Origin: Vitrella brassicaformis
Taxonomy: Eukaryota; Sar; Vitrellaceae
Length of the DNA: 64,000 bases
Direction: 5' to 3'
NCBI GenBank assembly: GCA_001179505.1
Contig: CDMY01000182.1
Coordinates: forward strand, 6,290-70,289
The position numbers were made by a program, and so were the translations under genes. Shown here in pieces: positions 44,095 through 55,600 of the stretch. A model generated the notes under the pieces. It worked only from the letters and a program-made list of their open reading frames with translations. It was not told the origin of the DNA and searched no databases. Each line of letters opens with the position of its first letter. Position 1 is the stretch's first letter.

Positions 44095-46703
44095 ATGTGC
44101 CACGTGTGCGAGCGCCTGCGGACCTTCGACGAGGCCGTTACCGAGGCCAAGGCCTCGTGGAAGCTGTGGAATCACCTCCTGCCCTCCCTGAAGCTCCTTC
44201 TCGCTGTGTTGGCGCTGGGGTGTGCTGTGGGCGGCCTTGTGGCGGCCCTGTTCATCCCTGGCTCGACCCTCGTGCTTGTCGGCGTCTACCTGGCGCTCGA
44301 TGTGCGGGCGTACCTGCGGTTCCGCCAGCGGCGGAGAGATCTGCAGGAGATGGAGCACTACCGCTCCCCCCACCTGGACGAACACTTCAGGCCATACCTG
44401 GAGAAACAACTGCTCGACCAGCCGCCTGAGGACCTCTACAGGTGCGGCGACTCACGGTGCCGTCTTGTGTCAGATCTTCCCTCACTCATGTCCCTCTCTC
44501 TGCGTGCGTGTGTAGTTCTTTCTTCTACGCGTTTTTTGGCCAAGCGCCGGAGACCATATCGGTGCAGCAGTTGGTGGATTGGTTCGATTGCCACACCCCG
44601 CGCGACATCAAGCACACCAAGGACATCATCCCGGTGTTGGAGGCCAAGCTGGGCTTCAAGTTCCCCGACCACGTGCGGGAGATCCCCGATGTCACGCCAC
44701 AAAACTACTGCCCCCGCACACACGGCATCCGGTACGGTACACACATGGATGGCCACACACACATACGCAAGGACCTGCCTCGCTCACTTGTCGGTCTGTC
44801 TCTTTGTCTGATGGCCCAGCTACGGTGAGACTCGGATGGAGGCCTTCTACCGCCCTCTGGTGCTGGTGCTTGTGGTACGTCTGGTGAGCCTGACGTGCCG
44901 TCTGGTGCTGCAGGCTGTCGGATGGACGTTCCATCCTCCTCGTGGCGACTACATGATGGAGTATTTCGTCTCCGACCCGCGGTCAGCCGCCGACAAGGCC
45001 GCCGGCAAGAGGATGGACCCCCCGCCTCTACTGCGCGTGCACGGTAAGCAAGATGGCGAGACCAACCGGCAGCGAGAGCGGCGTTCCTGACGGTGTCCGA
45101 CTTTTTGACAGGTTTCGGGCTGGGAATGTTATACTACTTTCCTCTGCTGATGTCGCTGTGGTTCCGGTCGTCGCCCCTCTGCCAGTGGATCAGCTGGGGC
45201 ATCTTCTTCAAGAAGCGTGAGGCCCCATCGCCGCTGCGCCCGATGGTCTTTGTCGAGATGCAGTGGATCGGCCTCTACCCCCACGGCGACTTCGACCTCG
45301 CCCGCTGCCCCACCATGATGCAGTCCGTCGAGGAGATGGTGGCATTCCTTGAGCATGAGAAGCTCGTCAGCAGCGAAGCCGTCATCCGAATGGAGACGGC
45401 GTGGGCACAGCGGCATGGCAAGGGCGCCCAGGTGCAGATCGACACGCAGGTGGATGTCTTCTGCCAGTCGTATGGGACAGGGGTCGTGTCGCTGCTGCAT
45501 CGGCGGTTTCCGGGGCTCATCCGGAGGGCCCTCTTGTTCGATCCCATCTGCTTCATCCCCCAGCTTACCAAGAAGGTATAAGACACATCAGCGTGGTCTC
45601 TTTCTGGCTGCCTTGTTGATTGTTGTCTTGTTTCTTGCAGGCCCAGCTGACGCAGCTGACCCCACTACAGGTGCACAGCGAGGTGCCACTGCCGGCTACC
45701 ATCCTCCCCGCCCGCTCCCTCCCCTGCATCCACCCCATCAAGCGCCGCCTCCTCGATCAAGACGCCATGTCGACCGACGCCTCCTGCGGATACGACAGCG
45801 ACACCTCACCCTACCACTTGTCCGCCACATCCTCGCCCCAGAGCACACACCTCCAGCCGCCCGACCCTGCCGGGCTGCGCCAGCGCGCCAACCGCAGACA
45901 CACGATCGCCTCCGAGCACAATGCCAGCACGCCCAACTTGTGCGGGCTGGTGGCGGATGGGTTCAACGCGGAGATGGGCATAAGCCGCAGGTGTCAGCGG
46001 AGAGCATCGAAGCGGCTGAGGGCCATGGGGGAGAAGGCGAATACGCTCTTCCGAGAAAGGTGAGAGGCGGGGAGAAGAAATGAGATTGATAGGATAAGTG
46101 GCCGGTCTGGTTTGGGTGGTGAACCTCGGTGTGTCGGTTGATGTTGTTGTTCATCATTTGTTCATTCAGGTTTCAGCTGTGGATGATGTGGCTGGTCGCT
46201 TACAAGGAGTTCGGGACCATCTGGACGGCGGGCAGGCAGCTCCAAGGTGAGGGATGGAGGGAGGGAAGCGAGAATGATGTATGCAGTTTTCCGGTGTGTG
46301 CAGGGTGCGAGTACATCGACAGGGGCGACCTCTTCCGCCTGAAGGATAACCTCATGGTCCGCCCGACACATGACATCGACACACTCGCTCTGTCGGCGTG
46401 TCATGCGTGTGTGTGTGTATGTGTGCGTGTGTGCGTGGTGTGTGCAGGTAGTTTTGGCTGGTGCTGACGGGCTGCTCGCCTCCCAGGCCATCCAGGGCTT
46501 CATCAAGAGCAACGAGGAGGCCGTCCAGCTGCTCGTTGTGCCAGAGTGAGCACATGAGCACGCCACGCCACACGATAGCAGCGTTCACCTCCCTCCCTCT
46601 GTGTTCTTCTGCCTGTGTGTGGGTCAGTGCTTCGCACGCCTTCTCTCTTTATTTCGAAGAAGGTCTGGAGGCGACGCTTCGTTTCCTGACGCACGAGAAC
46701 TGA
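44095..46703 (+). CDS. Alpha/beta hydrolase, membrane-anchored
   Basis: Nine exons close in phase to 657 aa: 44095-44441, 44516-44731, 44820-45043, 45112-45575, 45641-46059, 46170-46246, 46304-46356, 46448-46545, 46628-46703. The N-terminus has two hydrophobic segments (LLLAVLALGCAVGGLVAALF and TLVLVGVYLAL) that would anchor it. The hydrolase core begins at PPLLRVHGFGLGMLYY (oxyanion HG). The nucleophile elbow is CQSYGTGVVSLL (Ser ~382; Cys replaces the usual first Gly), followed by FPGLIRRALLFDPICFIPQL. The acid is in VVLAGADGLL (~607) and the catalytic His in DASHAFSLYFEEG (~636). Between Ser and Asp is a ~140-residue Ser/Thr/Pro-rich insert (exon 5). The DPICF phrase is typical of a eukaryotic lipase/esterase-like family. 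Substrate unknown; a lipid is likely. The start ATG at 44095 is chosen because no upstream join is clear. Confidence 0.75.
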
Positions 46704-48898
46704 CTTACTGGCTGAGCCGCCTTGACCGACACACATATACACAGATAGGGAGTGAGAAGTGGCCTGTGCTGGCTCGGCCCGCCATGTGTGTCTGTGTGTG
46801 TGCGTACTCGCACTGATGGGTGGATGAGCCTGTGTGAGCGGGGAAAAGAGAGAGGGAGTGTGCGTTCGTGTTGGACCACCAGTGCGTGCGTGTGTCAGAG
46901 AGGCGGGCAGTCAGCTGATTGATTTGTCATCTGTGCATCTGCATCATCGCATGGATCGGGTTTTTCGTGCGTCCGAGCTCTCGCCCTCCCGGCTTCATGC
47001 CTGCCTACCTGCCTGCCTGCCTGCCGGTACGGTGCACTTGTTGCATTTTAGTGAGAAGGAGCTGAGCAGAAAGGGCACACAGACGGTGGGAGGGCCATCG
47101 GGCTGCTGCCTCGTGTGCTTCATCTGTGGTCTTTTATCTATTCATTGAGCCAGCAAACAGCTTTTCCAGACAGGCAAGGTGAGAGCTGGATGGGTGGATT
47201 GATTTGTCAGTGGGGAGGTAGGCCGCAGTCAGCTGGGAGATGGGGAGGGGGTGAGGGACAGGGGGAAGAGCAGATTTTGTTGTGTATGGTACGTCCGCAC
47301 TCTCTGTCTGCTATTGTGGTGTTGTGTTGTGCTGTGCTGTGTTGTGCTGTGTTGCGTGTCTGTCTGTCTGTCTGTCTGTGTCTCTGTGTGGGTACGTGTG
47401 TATGTGTACAGCTAGATGTGTACATGTCGTGTGTGTCATCCGTCGAGTGCAGTACTGCATGCATCCGTCCATCCATGTGGTATATTTTTTACCCACCCCA
47501 CCAGCCATCCACTGGATACACAGCCTAAGGAAATGAAGGAATGAATAGATCGATCGATCGATACAGATCGATCGATACACATCAGTACACACGTGTACGT
47601 AGATACGCATTGATTGCCTGACAGAATTCCCTGCATATGCGTGTCCACGTGTGTGTGTGTCTCTCTGTGTGTGTGTGTGTGGATGCATTCAACGCTGCCT
47701 GCAACACTTGTAACCAACATGATATGAACGGATGTTTGTCTCTGTCTGTCATGCCTGCCTCCTCTCTCTGAATGTCTGTGCGTGCTGTGTGTTAACGAAT
47801 CATTCGTTCCCCTATCTGTCTGTGTATTGATGTGTGTGCGTGTGTTGGTTGGTTGATGTGATGCCCGTCCGCCCCTTTAGGCGGACATTTATAGGCACGC
47901 TTTCGATGCATGCTTGTGTGCAAGGACACAATCAATGCATTGATGAGCGGATTGTGTGCAAGACCTGGAAGTGTCTGTGCGTGTCGCTTTGTGTGCACGG
48001 CTGGGAGGGAGGGAGGGAGGGAGGGGAGGGGCTGCGTGTGCGTGTGTCGTGTGTGTGTGTGTGTGTGTATAGCATATAGCCAGCTACAGCTAGTGATATG
48101 ATATCCATCATGCCTGGCTGGGTTTATAGCTAGTAGCATCGATCCATGGGTATGAGTGACTGACTGACTAAAGGACAGAACGACGTCGACTGGCTCGGCT
48201 CGGCCGCGGCCGGTGCGATTGATGAATGAATGAATGATTGATTGATTCGTTCGCTCTTCGACGCATCAACTTGAAGTAACTCTGCGCGCTCGAATGAGTC
48301 TGTCAACGTGAAAATCTCCCTGTCAGTCGACAACAGTCTCCAGCATATCTCACGCTTGTTTCAGCTGGAGTGGGCGACATGCATCGTACGTGCTACACAC
48401 ACCGTAGATGCAGTCGCTCGTACTGTCGCGGCCCCCCGGAGAAGAAGACATGAGAGGCGTCCTTGCTTTTGTTGACCGGCGCAATCTGGCTTCGGCGTCA
48501 CCTACAGCAAGAGGGACAATGCATGGCAGGCCACAGCCATGTACTTTTCTGGAGGCGCGAAACTGCACTCACTGGTAGCATGCTACCGGTGAGTGGGATC
48601 GATCGTTGCAAATTGCATCAGACACCGTTTCGTCAAAAGTCTCTGCCTGGATATGTAACATATGCGCTCAAGCGTGGCTGCTGATGGATCAAAAACAAAC
48701 AGCAGAAAACCCAACACCCAAACGAAGGCATACTATGGCTTTGTTCGCCACACATTACCGGGACTAGAGCTGTCTTTTCCTAAGCAGCCTAACCTCTCAC
48801 AAAAACCCCCGGAAAGCACATGTAGCAATCAGTCCCAAACATACACCCGCTAAAACACATCTAAGAACTTGTTATTGTGCGCCCTTGCCAGCCTTCTT
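46704..48898. other. Intergenic stretch rich in simple repeats
   Basis: No gene supported. It holds GTTGT/GCTGT runs (47325-47360), GTCT runs (47358-47385), GATC runs (47546-47575), GGGA units (48001-48030) and GT runs (48048-48068). Between convergent genes (hydrolase on plus, subtilase on minus). Confidence 0.65.
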
Positions 48899-51800
48899 CT
48901 ACAGGCGACGCGCAGCAGCGGCCTTGACTTCGTAGTGGTCCACCCAGCGGCCTGTCGGCGTGACGAATTTGGTGGGGTCGTCGTCCTTAGTCGATCGGCT
49001 CATCTTGCACGAGGCGGCAAGCTCTTCATAGTCAAAGGACTTGCAGCTGGTCTCCTCCAGACACTTGCGGGCGCATGAGGCGGCCTTCTTGACGGTGAAG
49101 ACGGGGAAGTCGCCGGACACCAACAACTCCTTCTCCGAATACCTGTGGCCACACACACCAAGACACGGCACAAAATGTGATGCATGGACAGTGTGTTGCA
49201 GATGCGTGCCTGTCGAATTGCAGCAGAGGGTTTTCGCCTTCTACGGTGGTGAGGTCGACTCCCCCGGTGGTGATTTCAGCTCCCTCAGTCTCCATGAGGG
49301 GTGAGAATTCGAGTGGCAGTCTCATGAAGGTGTCGTTGGTCTTGAGGTACAGGACGCCTTGGCCGCCCGACCACAAAGTGCGCGACAGATCGCACGCATC
49401 GGGGTCCGTGTAGCACACTGTCCGGATAATGAATGCAATGCAGCACACAATGACACAGAGAAACAAACAAACAGAGAGACAGACCGACAGACAGACCGAC
49501 AGACAGACCGACAGACAGACCGACAGACAGACAGACAGACAGAAAGCGAGACAGAGAGGGAGAGGACGTGACATGAGCCTGATGGATGGATGTTGGCGGT
49601 TCATGTGTGTATGTGTGTGTTGGTGAGGTGCGTACCCTGGAGTCCGTCGGTTTCCTTGAGGAAGTGTGCGACGTTGATTCTGAGTTCGGTCTGTCCCTTG
49701 GGCGGGATGATTCCGTGGGGCGTGCCGGCCATGGTCATCCAGTGGTGTGCTGAGATGGGCATGTAGTGGATAGCGGTGCCCGTGGTGGGGTACGCCGAAG
49801 TGGCCGAAACGGCCTTGTGTGTCGTGGCGCTCTTGAGCCCGACCTTGATGTGCTTGTCGCTCTGCGGGTTGAAGGCGTCGGCGTGCGTGATGCCATGGAC
49901 GTTCTCGTACAAGAAGTGGATGGGGCCGCTCTCCTCGAGCACCACCTGGAAGTTGATGGTCCCCGCCCCGGCGTACTTGAAGCCGCTCCAGTGCACCGTC
50001 ACGTCGTGCTCATCGACCTCCACGTACACGCCATCCGCCGTCGACAACTCGGACGATGCGTACCCGTTGATCACCTGACCAAACAAGTCAATGCGATGCG
50101 GCCACACACACGGAGGATGGACGCCAAGTGGATAGATGAGTGCGCGTCTACTGACCCCGTCGTAGCCGAGTAGGATTGAGCCGTCGAGTGAAACCTTCAT
50201 GGTTGAGTAGATGCCACCGAAGTACGGGACAGGGAAGGGCAGAGCCACCTCCGTCTCCCTCTCGCCAGATTCAAACGTGAGCTTGTTCTCAGCCGTCTTG
50301 TTCTCGAACCAGAAGAAGTCACCTGAACAAGACAAGTATTCTCATATATGTTTCCCTTATCTCACTACTTCGTCTCAGCGGCTTCTACCAGTGGTCATGA
50401 CGTAGTCGGGGGCGGTGGGGATCTGAGTGTCCATCCCCAGCTGCGCGCTGTACATCAGGCCCTTGACCGTATCCTCATTAGATATCTGACCAACGGCGGG
50501 ACCCATGCGCATCGCGGAAGAAATGTAATGGTCGTGACGCTGACTGACCTTGACTTTGTAGGTGTTAGCTGTGTTTGACGGGATGCGCTCCCGGATGCTG
50601 GCGGGGGATACGCCGAAAGAGGCCCCCTCACATGTGAGTGTGAGTGTCTTGCTTGTGGCAACCTCCCGGCCGGTGGGCGAGCCTTCGTTGGTCGCCAGGT
50701 GCAGAGTGGCCGTGCGGGTGCCGCTCTTGGACGGGATGCAGCGGACCTGATGAAAGAAACAACAAACCACCCAACACAACACAACACATACAAAGAGACG
50801 AAGAGACAAAGAGACGGACAGGCAGACGTCAGCTCACTGGGTGTGGTAGGTCTGACCTTGAGAAGGTGGGATTCCTGGTTGGGCGAGACGGTGACGATCA
50901 TTCCCCTAGGGGGCAGCACTTCAAAGTCGTTGGCATGGTCTCCCGTCACGTCTTGCACTTGCACGGCCAGGACACCGGGGCCACTGTTGGCTATGGGCAC
51001 CTCAACAGCAGGGCTGGGCACGTGCACAGCACTCTTGCCCACTGACAGACTCGGAGGCAGAGCCGGCGACAAACTCGACCCGCCCAACGCCAGCAGCCGC
51101 AGGGAAGAAGTCACACCGCTGCCGCCGCTCTGGATGTCCAGCGTGGCCCTGCATACATGAAGCCAATACGGCAAAAAGGTGTCTGGATGGATGGGTGCAT
51201 TGCAACGCCAGCATGTGTCCCAAACATGCATACCCGTATTGGCCGGCAGTTACAGCGTCGACTTCGACTGTCACATCGACTGTGGCGCCCGCTGCTACTG
51301 TGGCCGTCGCCGGATACGACACGGCGCTGGTCAAACCCGCCGTCATCTGCACTCATGCATACATGTCAGGACACCCACCTCTTCTGCACTACCATGGACA
51401 GACAGTCAGTCATTTGGTGGATGGCTTACCTGCAGGGCCTTGCTGACGTTGAGTCTCTTCTCGGTGACGGTCAGGAACGTGTCGTTTTCAGAGAGGGGCG
51501 TGCCACTCTGCAACAGGACGTCCTTCTGCTGGGCCCACGTGAGGTCAGGATTGACCGCCAACATGAGCGCCACAGCACCCGTCACGTGCGGCACGGCCAT
51601 CGATGTGCCGTTGGCCGTGTACAGCCTTCAGAAACGTGCCATCCATCCACATAGAATAAATAATACATGAGCACGCACATTCAGGGATCACCACAAGTGT
51701 GCATGTCGCTTACGATTCATTGAATAGGCTGGTTGGCACGGTGGAGACGATGTTGGCCCCGGGCGCTGCGAGGTGGATGGTCTCGTTGCCGTACGAGGCC

Positions 51801-52444
51801 CAGTAGGGGATGTGGCCCTCCTCATCATGCGCCGTAACCGTCACCATGTTGGGAATGCCGAAAGTCGCCGGGAAGTCGGGCATGGCGTCGTTGTCGTAAC
51901 CCTCGTTGCCTGATATGGTATACGTACATGAATCATCACGCGAGCATCCATCCTGTGTAGATGTGTGTCTCGTTGCCTGCCTGCGGCACAGATGAATAGC
52001 TGGTTGGCCTTCATGTTTGCGACAATGGCGTTGTAAAGTGCGGCGCTGAATCGGACTCCTCCCCACGAGTTGCTCGTCACGTGCGCCCCGTGGTCCACCG
52101 CATACTCGAGGGCCTCGATCGCATCCGACATCAGACCTAACAAACACATACATGCATGTACAGATGGGCCACACAGAGGCAGAGAGCATCACTCAGAGGG
52201 CATCAGTGATTGAGTCAACTAATGACGTACCACTGCCGTCAGCCGCAAGGAACTTGAGTGCCATGATCTGGGCATTCCACGCAACACCGCTGACTTCAGC
52301 TCCATTGTTGCCCTTGGCGGCAATGACACCAGCAACTGAAACACATATGTACACGAACAGACAGACAGACAGACAGACAGGCGTGTTGTCAGCGACCCTG
52401 GCTCCACAGTCGATTGACGTCCATCGGCCGGTTGATCTGCCAGC

Positions 52445-52485
<41 letters not shown>

Positions 52486-52487
52486 GC

Positions 52488-52518
<31 letters not shown>

Positions 52519-52601
52519 GTCTGTCTGTCTGTCTGTCGCTCTGTCTGTCTGTCTGTCGGTCTGTCTGTCTGTCTGTCGGTCTGTCTGTCTGTCTGTCGGT
52601 G

Positions 52602-52639
<38 letters not shown>

Positions 52640-55600
52640 CAAATGGTGTGTCCGCCTTTATACCATGTGTTCCGTGTCCGGCGTCATCCATGGGGTCGCC
52701 ATCCTGGTTGCGGAAGTCGTAGCCGTAGATGTCATCAATGTAGCCGTTGCCTGCCAGCCCACACACGCACCCACCCATGTACCCGACACATACATGCATG
52801 GTAGCTGGATGTATGTGCCTGCCTGCCTGCCAACATACCGTCGTCGTCAACGCCTGCTTGTCCGTTGAGCTCGGCCTGGTTGACCCAAAGGTTGTCCTTG
52901 AGGTCGTTATGGGTGTAGTCGACCCCCGTGTCGAGCACGGCCACGACAGGGCCGTTGGGCAGCTTGGCGGACGAGCCAGTTGTGACGGACCATGCGTCGG
53001 GGGCTCCGATGGACATCATGCCCCACTGGTTGCCGAAGGAGGGGTCATTGGGAACTGTGCCTGTGGCCTTGACCACCTGGTCCTCCTCGCAAGCCGCCAC
53101 AGTCTCGTCGCTGCAGATGTCGTCCACATGCCTCTGGAACTCGGTGATGTTGGCAGGACTGCTCGGGTCGACATATAACTCCAAAATGTCCACGTGGCTA
53201 CGATTCATCTTCCGGTGCTCCTTGATGGCTAAGCACACACACGCAGAATATGACTCGGGGAGCGAGGGAGCAATGCACATGTTGACTCTTGTCCACGCCT
53301 GCCTGCCTCCCTGGCTGTCTGCCTTTCGTGCGGCCATCCATATCTACATAGGTGCACAGGTACCGTCTCCGAGTTTGTCGTCGATGTCTGTGAGCCCGCT
53401 GAGTCGTCTGCGGCCTGCCTCTGCAGCGGTAGCGTTGTGGTAGACGACCAGGATGCGGGGAGGCAGCCCCAGAGCGGTGATGCTGCCGCTGGGGGGAGTG
53501 CCAGTCAGCTCACGCCCCGACTTGCCGCCTTTGCCACCGGGCAGGTCGGCCTTATCCGCAGACGTGCTGCAGCAACCCAACGACACACACAGAGGTCGGA
53601 ATGCACGGCATGAATGTCTTCGGCATGAATGTCTTGCTGACGTGTGTTCTTCTTTGGCCTGGAGTGCTCGTCTGGCGGTTTGTGTGGCGTTGGTGACGTT
53701 GTTGAGGTCGAGTGACTCCTGGATGTCGGCCTCGATGGCAGCGTGTGCATTCGACAGCTTGGCAAAGTCATCGGCAGTGAGGAAAAGTGGCAGCGGCATG
53801 GGCAGCCAGGGGACCGTGCCAGTGGTGTCGCTCAGGTGGAACAGACCCAGGCTGTACAGCATCGATATGTCCGCACTGATCGATCCACGGATCGACGGAT
53901 GGACACCAATGACAACGAGGCATAACAAAGATATACAAACACACAGAATCACATGGGGCTGGCCATGTTGTTGTTGGCCTGTTACTTGAATAGTTCTGTG
54001 TTGATGACGTCTCTGTTTCTGGAGATCATCCAGAGGTCGAGGTCGGTGAATACGGGCGAAAAGGCGGCGGCGGTGGACTCCTGTGTGTTGGCTGGGGAGG
54101 TCGTGAAGAAACCCATGTTGACCATCTCGCTGAACAACGCAGACCCAGCCGTTGCATTCAACTCGCCAAACAATGACGCACTCGACTGCACACTCCGACA
54201 GAGACAGACAGGAATACAACACAATGCATATGGGTGTTTGTCGCGAACGCTCCCCCTTGGCTTGCCGGCTTGCTGACCGTGTCCAATGTGACGGCGAGTA
54301 TCTTGTTGTCGTCGTCCACCTTGACCGAACGGATGAGGTATTCATTGGCCTTTGCCTCCGTGTAGTTCCAGTCGCCTGACACTCGGAAAAGGGTGCTAGA
54401 GGGGAAGTCCACATACGACAGCCGACGGGAGCCACCACCACCCTGCTTGGCCTTGAGCTGACGAGCCTGCACAAAGCAAGCACACACAGGGAGAGAGGGG
54501 AGGTAGAGAGCGAGACACCTCTGGCTGGTGATTGACTGATGTTCCATCCATCCCCACGTACCTACCGGTGGGGGTGTGATGTTTTTCCAGTAGAAGTCGG
54601 GGGTGGCGGCGTTGATAGCAGTAGTGTCGAATGACGAGAGGAGGACCATGTTCCACTTGTGCAGCACGTGGTCCTTGGCCGCACCCACCAACGACTCCCA
54701 CGTCGTACCTGCCTTCATACCCAGATCACGAGGAGTCACCTCACTAACACAGACACAACACGCAACCATGTTGCACTCATGTGGTGATGTCGTGTTCCCT
54801 CTCAGCTGGCTGTCCGGGTGGTTAACTGACCTCTTGCGCCACGCGGATGTTTCAAAAAGACTGAGGTCGAAGTTGGAGAGGTGCGCTGAGGCAGGGAACT
54901 CACCGATGGCGCAGTCGTGGAAGTTGGGGCGCCAGTTGGACGACCTGAGGAAGGCAAGATCAATCACCCATGATGATTGCAGGGTGTGGTGTCCTACTTG
55001 AAGAATCCGATGGGTTCTGCGTGCCCCTCGTACACGGCCCAGAAGCGGGCGCCGCCATAGTTGGATGCGGTGGGTGTGGTGAGGTTCTGGTACTCGAAGC
55101 CCCATGGCTTGATGGCGCCGTCGCGGGAGCGGATGAAGCCCCACGGGTGCCACACGCCATCCTGGCTCTTGTAGACGCCCCATGGGTAGAACGTGTTGTT
55201 GTAGCTGCCACACAAGACACACGCAGTTTGATACCTTGGTCGGCTACTCGCTGGCGCTTTCGCATATGACATCTGTGTGTTTACCTGAAGTATCCGATAG
55301 GCACGATTTTCCAGGAGACGTCCTTCCAGGTGCTGGCCGTTGGGGACATTTCCATTGTGGGGTCGGCTGGGCTGTAGGACCCTCCGTCGGTCGCTGGGGG
55401 AGCTGGAGCAGCCTCCAGACGCCGGCCAGCGACCTCTTCCTGGTAGAACAGGCCGCATGAGATGCATCGCTGGATGCCTGGGGAGTTCCAGCGCTGGATG
55501 CCTGGGGAGCCCCAGCGCTGGATGCCACCGGACATCCATCGGGAGAAGCCGGGAGGCAGCAGCATGCCGTCCTCGCCACCCTCGGTGCTGCGGGCGATGC

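Noticed and set aside
52193-52868. Frames made of DRQTDRQT or CLSVCLSV repeats near the subtilase
   Set aside because: They read through an intronic CTGT microsatellite; the exons on both sides join in phase without it.
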